Positions 1 through 5,232 of a DNA stretch of 5,232 bases are shown in pieces. A program made the translations under genes and the position numbers. The stretch lies in the NCBI GenBank assembly GCA_031292465.1, contig JARLHB010000219.1, positions 1-5,232 on the forward strand, written 5' to 3'. The notes beneath the pieces are model-generated. The model was not told the origin of the DNA, did no database searches, and worked only from the letters and a program-made list of their open reading frames with translations. How positions within the stretch are numbered: the stretch's first letter is position 1; each line of letters starts with the position of its first letter. The DNA is from Ignavibacteriaceae bacterium (GTDB lineage Bacteria; Bacteroidota; Ignavibacteria; Ignavibacteriales; Ignavibacteriaceae).

Positions 1-35
1 AGCTGTTGCAGAACTAAATAATCATGTTTTAATAT

Positions 36-56
36 CCCCGCCTCTTTACGGCGGGG
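36..56 (+). terminator. GC-rich hairpin, probable intrinsic terminator
   Basis: A perfect 7-bp stem pairs CCCCGCC (36-42) with GGCGGGG (50-56) around the 7-nt loop TCTTTAC. On the plus strand it is followed by GTTTATGTT, a modest T-rich tail; on the minus strand the bases after the stem are ATATTAAAAC, which do not form a U-tract. The orientation therefore favours a plus-strand gene whose 3' end lies at or just left of the window edge (plus-strand stop codons are present at 15-17 and 19-21). It could also act in both directions. The gene it would serve is not visible. Confidence 0.55.
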
Positions 57-77
57 GTTTATGTTAAAAATAAATTG

Positions 78-123
78 TTGGCTTTAGCCACATCATAACG
101 GCTAAGATGTGGCTAAAACCCAA
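78..123. repeat. Long palindrome with 12-bp perfect stem
   Basis: TTTAGCCACATC (83-94) pairs perfectly with GATGTGGCTAAA (106-117) around an 11-nt loop. After a C/A mismatch, TTGG (78-81) can pair further with CC(C)AA (119-123). The GGCTAA at 100-105, which falls in the loop, repeats at 111-116, so TTAGCC (84-89) has two possible partners. On the minus strand, downstream of the 209-1147 gene, the stem is followed after a short gap by ATTTATTTTT, so it could serve as a weak terminator of that transcription unit. Its size and symmetry also fit a dispersed intergenic palindromic repeat, which one window cannot show. Confidence 0.5.
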
Positions 124-142
124 TGTTTTGAGTTCTTATTTC

Positions 143-184
143 CCCCGACTTATCACATAGTGATGACCATGCCAAAAGTCGGGG
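143..184. repeat. Imperfect stem-loop with nested inner hairpin
   Basis: CCCCGACTT (143-151) pairs perfectly with AAGTCGGGG (176-184), a 9-bp outer stem. Inside it, ATCAC (152-156) pairs with GTGAT (160-164) around a 3-nt loop, leaving an unpaired stretch at 165-175. It starts 25 bp past the stop codon of the 209-1147 gene and is the first structure met by transcription leaving that gene. No T-run follows on either strand, so it is not a classic intrinsic terminator. It may protect the 3' end of the mRNA or be a REP-like element. Confidence 0.45.
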
Positions 185-208
185 CAATGTTGTGAATAAA
201 ATAATCGT

Positions 209-1147
209 CTATTCACCTGTATATGTTATCTTGGAAAAAGCCTTTTGTGCCTGGGCAAATTCAATGTCCCACTCACTGGGCCAGCCGAAAGCAGTAGTTG
301 CCTGATCCTTTAAGTTTACACCTGCCGCCCCGCTCCAGAAATGAATAAATTCGCCCCATGTCATATCACGCGTATAAGCATTTCCACTCTTGGGGAAATA
401 TTCAGATAACAGTAAGAAAAATTTAGCTAATACTTTATTTCCGCCGTAGTTTTTCCAAATAGGATAAAACCAGTTTTTAAACCACTGCGAACTTGATACC
501 GGGAAATCATCATATTGAGATTGCATCAACTTAAAAAACCTTTGTGCTTCTGTTGTTCTGCCGAGCCCGACATAAGCATCATATATAAAAATTTCATTCC
601 ATTTGCTGTCACCCCATAATGAAAATGCAGGCGAGTTATGGACTCCGTTTGAAGCTCCTTCCACAATATGTCCGCATTCATGTGTAACCATATCAAGATT
701 AGTCCCTGTAGAATCTTTCCACGGACCTGCACCGCAGTCTGTTACGTCGCGGTAATCATGGCTGTCGTCAAAGTATGTTGAAGGATGGCCTCCGCTGTAT
801 TTACCCTGGTGATAAACGCAGTACAGCCTGTTTTCGGAACCAAAATTTCCATAAACACTTTTTACATATTTCCACAATGAGGTTTCATACCTGTTCGGCC
901 ATGTAATTGTTGTGTCCATATCGCTGTCGTAATAAATTGCAACGTCATCATTATAATATCTACGTTGAAGAAGTTGATTATGCTCGAACCAATGCTCTTT
1001 CCACGTAGATGGCGGCGCAGGTAGACGCAGCGATGTGGTATCCTGTGTCTTGGGACCTGTAAGAGTTGTTGAGCCATCCTTTTTACACGCGCAGATAAAA
1101 ACCAACGAACAAATTGCCGCAATTAATACTATTTTTTTTGCTGTCAT
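209..1147 (-). CDS. Putative zinc metallopeptidase lipoprotein (HExxH)
   Basis: A 312-residue protein that I cannot place in a named family. Residues 1-20 form a lipoprotein signal peptide: basic Thr-Ala-Lys-Lys, a hydrophobic core, then the lipobox-like ICAC with Cys21 as the lipidation site. A polar linker follows (about 22-45). The core holds HECGH at 156-160, a match to the zincin HExxH motif: His156 and His160 would bind zinc and Glu157 would be the catalytic base. NEIFIYD at 184-190 lies 29 residues after the first His and resembles the NExxSD helix of gluzincins, so Glu185 is the likely third ligand (inference). The C-terminal half is rich in Trp, Phe and Tyr. The protein is predicted to be membrane-anchored, in the periplasm or on the cell surface. 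The start is the only Met before the signal peptide; the upstream GGGAAAG is a weak ribosome site very close to the ATG. The gene lies 67 bp after the GH47 mannosidase with no clear terminator between, so co-transcription is likely. Stop codon is TAG. The CDS is surely real; the peptidase role is probable and the substrate unknown. Confidence 0.88.
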   Translation of the reverse strand: MTAKKIVLIAAICSLVFICACKKDGSTTLTGPKTQDTTSLRLPAPPSTWKEHWFEHNQLLQRRYYNDDVAIYYDSDMDTTITWPNRYETSLWKYVKSVYGNFGSENRLYCVYHQGKYSGGHPSTYFDDSHDYRDVTDCGAGPWKDSTGTNLDMVTHECGHIVEGASNGVHNSPAFSLWGDSKWNEIFIYDAYVGLGRTTEAQRFFKLMQSQYDDFPVSSSQWFKNWFYPIWKNYGGNKVLAKFFLLLSEYFPKSGNAYTRDMTWGEFIHFWSGAAGVNLKDQATTAFGWPSEWDIEFAQAQKAFSKITYTGE

Positions 1148-1214
1148 ATCTTTCCCGATAAGGTTTCTATAATGATCTATTTATTAAATACTCTATTTAT
1201 ATGAATGCCGGGAA

Positions 1215-3974
1215 TTACTTTAAGTATATCATTTTATTGCTTAAAGTGTACCCGCCGGCGTTCAATTGATAAAAATAAACGCCGCTGGCTAACCCTGAAG
1301 GGACAAAATTTATTTTATGGTTCCCTGCCGTCATGTCTTTGTCAATCAATGTTCTTACGTACTTTCCAAGTTCATCATATATTTTAATAGTAACATGAGT
1401 TCCTTTCGGTAAATCATATTGAAGGACTGTACCCGGATTAAACGGATTAGGGTAATTTTGATAAAGGTTATATTTTCCCGGAATTACAGCAGTAGTATCT
1501 ACAGCAGTAATAATTCTTTGAAGCGGATGAGCTTCGGTATTAAAAATTACACTATCAAAGTTTAAAGTTGACGGGTCGGCAAACAACAGGTAAAGATATT
1601 TCATCGTTTCAGCAAGAAAATAACTCGGCATTCCGTCTGTCTGTGTATGAGTAACTACGCTGCTTAATTGTACGTAACCGTTATTAGTACGGCAGTATTT
1701 TTTTAAATCATTAAAGAAAGTCTTTCCCATAATTAAATATCTTGGATCTTTAGTATAATGATAAAGGTAATAAGCAGATTCAATAATTTCCGGCCTTAAA
1801 TAATATCCCTCGGAAGTGGCTGTCATCTTACTGTAGTCTAATTGTTCCGGCTCAATGCCGTACTTGTTCCACATTTTATAACATGACTCTTCCAGTGCAG
1901 CGCCGCGTTGTATCTGGCCGTCCAGACAAAGTAGAGCGCCGAAGAATGCATCTAACGAACCGAACTGCTGTGAAGTTAAAGCGCCTGAATTCATATCCAC
2001 GTGGCCATACCACGCACCTGTAGATATGCTGTCGTACATATATTTGTTTATAGATGTAATTGTAGCATTCCACATATTTGCGCAGTCCTGATCTCCCAGA
2101 AGCAGTGCGCATTTTTTCAGGTATTCAAAGTAAGAGTCTATTCCGCCCGATACACTGCAATCTGTACTGTTCCACTTCCCTGTTTCAATGTTAATGCCTG
2201 CTCCTACAAGGTTTATTTTAGAGCGAAGGCTGTACATTTTGAGCAATGCACGTTTTGCAGTATTATAATATGTTGTATCGCCGGTCAGTTTGCTTAAAGT
2301 TCCGTATTCCATAAGCATAGTACCAACTTCAGCAGGATTTGTATCCGGCCTGTCAACCGCACCCGTCTTTAAATTTATATTTCCATAAGGCATCCCGGTT
2401 GGAGATTTTCTAAACGTGTTAATACCACGGTCGGCAAGGTCTTTTGCAAGGCTTAACAGCTTGCTGTCCCCTGTTAATTGATAGGAAGATAATAAACCTC
2501 CTATGAATCTGATTGTAAACTCAAAATTTGAAGCTGATACATCCTGACTAAAATTAAGTTTTGAATCTATTAACTGGCGCGCGCTGTCTGCTTCGGTTTT
2601 TAATCCCATAAGAATCATTGTATCCAATGCATCAACCGGCGTCATAAGAAATGAAGTAGAATACCAGTTGCTGCCGGATTGGCTGAGCGGGTTTAATTCA
2701 TCATATCCCCAGGCATATTTAACATAAGAATTCCAGCATAGAAGGAATTCCTGTTTTATTTGTGCAGCAATTGAATCTTTATTAATTGTCTCAACATCAA
2801 TATATCCTGAATAAGTAACGTTATCGTCATTTGTTCCGTTAGATACGGATAATGTAACATCAAATGTACCGCTGGAATTATACTTAACAGTTGGATTCAA
2901 ATCTGTACTTGTAGAAGGCGTCCCGCCCTGGAATGTCCATTTATATGAAACTGCGTTCTGCGACAAGTTCTGGAATGTTACGCTGTCGCCTGAAACAATT
3001 GTATTCTGGTTAACTGATAATTCGGCATTAGGATAATTACCGCCTGTACCTTTAGTCCCGTATATTTTTAATTCTGCAAACTGTAAATCGGCTCCGCCGT
3101 TATTCGCCGTAACGTTAAGCTTAAAATATTTATACTGCACTGTATTTGTAAAAGTAAATTTCTGTTCCAGGCTTCTTGATGAAAAAGACTGGCTTGTACG
3201 TGTATCTAATACAGTCCATGTAATGTTATCATTCGAACCTTCAAATGTCCATGATTTTGGATCAAAATCAGAGCCATTATCTGCAGAAGTAATAGTGTAC
3301 TTTGTGACCACATATAGATTAGGATAATCGGATTTATATTTAACCCAGCCTGAAGTATGCGCGGCAAAATATTTTGTACCTGTTAAATTGTCAATAATAT
3401 TCTGAACATTCATATTACTGTCGTTGTATTGAGCGGTAACACTTCCGCCAAAATTAGTTATATCAAAAGGATCAGGCGTACCGCTGACAGGTACCCCAAA
3501 TATTTTCCACTCACTTAATTGAAGAATACTTCCGCTATTATTCGTCATATTCAAACGGAAATATTTAAAACCGGCAGAATTACTGAATGTAAATGTTCTC
3601 TCTTCCAGGCGCGCAGGAAAATCCTGGTTTGTCCGGCTGTCAAGAGTTGTCCAGTTTGAATTATCATTAGACCCCTCAAATGTCCAGGTCATAGGGTCGC
3701 GTTCTTCGGCATCATTAGCTGACGTTATTGAATATTCAGTTACAATGTAACTATCTGGGGCACTGAATTTTATCCAGCCCTGTGAATGAAAAGTTAAATA
3801 TTTGGTTTCAACACTTTTGTCGATAAGATTTTCGTAACCTTCGCCGGCTGGTGAATCATAATATTCTGCAGAAGCGAATCCGTCTAAATTGGTTAAATCA
3901 ATAAGCGTTTGAGAGAACATTTGTCCTGAAATAAACAAAACAAACAAAATAAAAAATGACCTGTATTTGAACAT
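1215..3974 (-). CDS. Secreted GH47 alpha-mannosidase, T9SS cargo
   Basis: A 919-residue multidomain exoenzyme. Residues 1-21 are a Sec signal peptide (FKYR, then a Phe/Leu/Ile core, cleavage near FS|Q). Two F5/8 type C (discoidin, CBM32-like) domains follow at about 27-160 and 172-306, then a PKD domain at about 315-395 (WTFQGGTP, SGTFDVTLSVSNG). The GH47 domain spans about 399-820 and opens with YAWGYDELNPLS and VDALDT. All expected catalytic positions are present: Glu485 in FEFTIR, Asp613 in GGIDSYFEYL, Glu729 in YLRPEIIES, Glu789 in FLAETMKYL, and the calcium-site Thr813 in FNTEAHP. Cys683 and Cys698 sit where family members form a conserved disulfide. The last 86 residues are a T9SS type A sorting domain (NYPNPFNP). 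GH47 enzymes are calcium-dependent, inverting exo-alpha-1,2-mannosidases acting on high-mannose glycans. The protein should therefore be secreted or attached to the surface and trim mannose from N-glycans or mannoproteins. Another ATG lies 6 codons upstream (3990-3992), but the AGGAG site decides for 3974. Intact, no frameshift. Family assignment is firm; the exact substrate is inferred. Confidence 0.95.
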   Translation of the reverse strand: MFKYRSFFILFVLFISGQMFSQTLIDLTNLDGFASAEYYDSPAGEGYENLIDKSVETKYLTFHSQGWIKFSAPDSYIVTEYSITSANDAEERDPMTWTFEGSNDNSNWTTLDSRTNQDFPARLEERTFTFSNSAGFKYFRLNMTNNSGSILQLSEWKIFGVPVSGTPDPFDITNFGGSVTAQYNDSNMNVQNIIDNLTGTKYFAAHTSGWVKYKSDYPNLYVVTKYTITSADNGSDFDPKSWTFEGSNDNITWTVLDTRTSQSFSSRSLEQKFTFTNTVQYKYFKLNVTANNGGADLQFAELKIYGTKGTGGNYPNAELSVNQNTIVSGDSVTFQNLSQNAVSYKWTFQGGTPSTSTDLNPTVKYNSSGTFDVTLSVSNGTNDDNVTYSGYIDVETINKDSIAAQIKQEFLLCWNSYVKYAWGYDELNPLSQSGSNWYSTSFLMTPVDALDTMILMGLKTEADSARQLIDSKLNFSQDVSASNFEFTIRFIGGLLSSYQLTGDSKLLSLAKDLADRGINTFRKSPTGMPYGNINLKTGAVDRPDTNPAEVGTMLMEYGTLSKLTGDTTYYNTAKRALLKMYSLRSKINLVGAGINIETGKWNSTDCSVSGGIDSYFEYLKKCALLLGDQDCANMWNATITSINKYMYDSISTGAWYGHVDMNSGALTSQQFGSLDAFFGALLCLDGQIQRGAALEESCYKMWNKYGIEPEQLDYSKMTATSEGYYLRPEIIESAYYLYHYTKDPRYLIMGKTFFNDLKKYCRTNNGYVQLSSVVTHTQTDGMPSYFLAETMKYLYLLFADPSTLNFDSVIFNTEAHPLQRIITAVDTTAVIPGKYNLYQNYPNPFNPGTVLQYDLPKGTHVTIKIYDELGKYVRTLIDKDMTAGNHKINFVPSGLASGVYFYQLNAGGYTLSNKMIYLK
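3057..3896 (-). repeat. Tandem duplicated discoidin-like domain coding repeats
   Basis: The N-terminal half of the mannosidase gene encodes two similar domains of about 135 residues, at 3495-3896 (first) and 3057-3461 (second). Both copies contain DP..WTFEGSNDN, a LD.RT..F stretch, FTF.N, KYF.LN and LQ..E.KI.G in the same order and spacing, so they arose by internal duplication and then diverged. The fold is recognised as F5/8 type C / CBM32-like. Such domains usually bind sugars or cell-surface glycans and would hold the enzyme on its substrate. The ligand cannot be read from the sequence. Confidence 0.8.
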
Positions 3975-4115
3975 TTTTAGGTACTCCTGCATTAAAAAAT
4001 GGCTAAATCTTTTAAATCAAATATTTTAATTATCTTATTTTTATAAACATCTTAGTTAAAGTTCCATTGTATCTTTTTCATAAATAAATATTGTTCCGGC
4101 TGCAGTGTTAACCGC
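3975..4115. other. AT-rich intergenic spacer, no clear signal
   Basis: The gap between the partial glycosidase-like gene and the mannosidase is strongly AT-rich. I find no GC-rich stem followed by a T-run, and no convincing promoter: a GATAAT hexamer on the minus strand has no matching -35 element, and no TAnnTTTG box of the Bacteroidetes type is present. The only structured element is the mannosidase ribosome site at its left end. The spacer is long enough to hold an internal promoter, so co-transcription across it is likely but not certain. Confidence 0.5.
3984..3988 (-). promoter_or_regulatory. Shine-Dalgarno AGGAG setting mannosidase start
   Basis: On the minus strand, AGGAG (part of GCAGGAG) lies 9 nt before the ATG at 3972-3974, an ideal distance. 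It overlaps the second and third codons of the alternative upstream start (ATG at 3990-3992), which itself has only AT-rich sequence before it. Starting at 3974 also gives a cleaner signal peptide beginning MFKYRSFF. Confidence 0.8.
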
Positions 4116-5232
4116 CTACCATTTAAGTTCAACATTTATTCCATTGCAATCATTTGTAAATTGAAGCAGATATGTATTTGTGCCGGGATCCCAGGATGTT
4201 TTAATATCTGTCAATTCTTTATGGTCCATATTTGTTACACTAACCGTTATTGGTTTTGCAGGTAAAATTATACGCATTACATTCCATGTACCTGAAGGGC
4301 TCTTTGTATTAAATGAGTAATTACTGTTATTTAACTTTTCATCATACACTCTTGAAGCCGCACATAAAACCTTAGGCTGACTTTTATCTTTTATTCTGCT
4401 TAAATCATATAAATATGCTTCCTCACCGGGGCGTACAACCTTTTCCGTTAAAACAGGCAGCTCCGGATTAAATAAATCTATAACCGGGCCATTTATTTTT
4501 AATGAGGTAGTATCGCTGTTTTCGTCCATAACTGCTGCTATATCATAAGGCCCGCGTTCCAGATAAAAATAATTTTTAGTTTCAAATTTGCCAGCTTTTG
4601 CATCCTGCTCGTAAGCATTTTTTACAAGTTCTATAAATTCATTGTCCTGCCCTTCTTCAAGAACTAATTCCTTAGGATCTTTTCGGACTATGTATACTTT
4701 TCCGTTTCCATAGGAATATTGCTCTTTGCCTGCCTCAGGTTTAATTCCCATCAATTCAAATAAATGAGTTGAAGGTGTTTTGTAGCTGTTTCCGTTTGTA
4801 TTCCACCATTCCCTAACCTGCTGAAAAGGATCGTCATCTCTGCCGAAATAGATTAATACGCCGCCGCTCTTAACCCACTCCGCTATATGCTGATGAACAT
4901 CTGCAGAGACAGGTTTCATATTAGAATAACTCATAATAAGAGTTTTTATATTTTTCAAAGTTTCAGCATAACCTGTATTTTCCATATGTACCATTTCAAC
5001 CGGAACGCCGCGTTTTAAGAGCGGCAGCACCATGCCGTACAAATTTGATAACTGCGGGTCACTATAATTTTTATGTGTGGGGAAACGTTGAAACATCATT
5101 GAATTGCCGAGCAGAACGCCAATACCTTTTGAACCGTTTATCCGGTTGGAAGCCAAGGGCATATCATTAAGAGAATTTACCATAACCTGCATTTGAGTTG
5201 CGTAAGCGGGTGAAATAGGCTGAGGCGCGGGA
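4116..5232 (-). CDS. C-terminal part of putative multidomain glycosidase
   Basis: The reading frame stays open to the right edge of the window. The in-frame ATG at 5190-5192 is preceded by 13 more sense codons (ending ISPAYATQ), with no stop and no ribosome site, so it is an internal Met and the gene's 5' part lies outside. The 371 visible residues show two regions. Residues about 36-143 look like an alpha/beta Rossmann or glutamine-amidotransferase-like domain: strand GIGVLLGNS, helix, RGVPVEMVHMEN, TLIMSYSNMKP, then AEWVKSGGVLIYFGRDDD. This pattern is typical of the trimerisation domain after the TIM barrel in GH42-type glycosidases. A beta-rich tail follows (ERGPYDIAAVMDE, IDLFNPELPVL, EAYLYDL, MRIILP), ending NVELKW with stop TAG. 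There is no T9SS tail, unlike the neighbouring mannosidase, so it may stay in the periplasm. The catalytic barrel is not in view, so family and substrate are open. A glycosidase role is inferred from the fold pattern and from the adjacent GH47 gene 141 bp downstream. A non-enzymatic role remains possible. Confidence 0.85.
   Translation of the reverse strand, partial: PAPQPISPAYATQMQVMVNSLNDMPLASNRINGSKGIGVLLGNSMMFQRFPTHKNYSDPQLSNLYGMVLPLLKRGVPVEMVHMENTGYAETLKNIKTLIMSYSNMKPVSADVHQHIAEWVKSGGVLIYFGRDDDPFQQVREWWNTNGNSYKTPSTHLFELMGIKPEAGKEQYSYGNGKVYIVRKDPKELVLEEGQDNEFIELVKNAYEQDAKAGKFETKNYFYLERGPYDIAAVMDENSDTTSLKINGPVIDLFNPELPVLTEKVVRPGEEAYLYDLSRIKDKSQPKVLCAASRVYDEKLNNSNYSFNTKSPSGTWNVMRIILPAKPITVSVTNMDHKELTDIKTSWDPGTNTYLLQFTNDCNGINVELKW

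Noticed and set aside
1..21. Possible 3' end of a plus-strand gene at the left edge
   Set aside because: Stop codons at 15-17 and 19-21 upstream of the 36-56 hairpin fit such a gene, but five or six codons are too few to support a coding call.
1148..1214. Searched for a terminator or promoter between the mannosidase and the peptidase genes
   Set aside because: No stem with a T-run and no convincing promoter boxes were seen; the spacer is short and AT-rich.
1205..1387. A 60-codon open frame on the plus strand across the end of the mannosidase gene
   Set aside because: It is antisense to the well-recognised T9SS tail and shows no domain or ribosome site.
2001..2297. A 98-codon open frame on the plus strand
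   Set aside because: It lies wholly antisense to the GH47 catalytic domain, has an unlikely Cys-rich composition and no recognisable motif. It is a shadow of the real gene.
3975..3992. Six-codon N-terminal extension of the mannosidase starting at 3992
   Set aside because: It has no Shine-Dalgarno site of its own, and its codons overlap the AGGAG that serves the ATG at 3974.
4052..4081. A 9-codon minus-strand ORF (MKKIQWNFN) in the gap before the mannosidase, considered as a leader peptide
   Set aside because: It has no ribosome site, no run of regulatory codons and no terminator-antiterminator pair after it. Chance is enough to explain it in AT-rich DNA.
1..5232. CRISPR array, tRNA, rRNA, insertion sequence or defence genes
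   Set aside because: No regularly spaced repeats, no cloverleaf or rRNA-like sequence, no transposase or terminal inverted repeats, and no defence protein motifs were found.

Overview
The window looks like AT-rich DNA from a member of the Fibrobacteres-Chlorobi-Bacteroidetes group. Ignavibacteria or a relative is the best guess. The strongest clue is the C-terminal secretion tail of the central gene, which carries NYPNPFNP and ends in GVYFYQL...SNKMIYLK. This is the type A sorting domain of the type IX secretion system (T9SS) in the form common in Ignavibacteria-like genomes. The species cannot be named from sequence reading alone.

All three recognisable genes lie on the minus strand, so transcription runs from the right edge to the left. 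In that order they are: (1) 5232-4116, the C-terminal part of a large protein cut by the window edge, with a Rossmann/glutamine-amidotransferase-like domain followed by a beta-rich tail, as in multidomain GH42-type glycosidases; (2) 3974-1215, a secreted glycoside hydrolase family 47 (GH47) alpha-mannosidase with two tandem discoidin-like domains, a PKD domain, the catalytic domain and a T9SS tail; (3) 1147-209, a lipoprotein with a HECGH zinc-metallopeptidase motif. The gaps are 141 bp between genes 1 and 2 (using the start chosen here) and 67 bp between genes 2 and 3. Neither gap has a convincing terminator, so one transcription unit is plausible.

The left 208 bp hold no supported gene. They contain three consecutive palindromes: a GC-rich hairpin at 36-56, a 12-bp perfect stem at 83-117 and a longer imperfect stem-loop at 143-184. 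At least one probably ends transcription. The 36-56 hairpin fits best as a terminator for a plus-strand gene left of the window, which would make the arrangement convergent.

Functional reading (inference): GH47 enzymes remove alpha-1,2-linked mannose from high-mannose N-glycans or mannoproteins. A neighbouring surface peptidase and a second putative glycosidase suggest a small locus for taking apart mannosylated glycoproteins or mannan outside the cell. I see no CRISPR array, tRNA, rRNA, insertion sequence or defence system. The novelty here lies in the unassigned peptidase, the domain architecture and the palindrome cluster.
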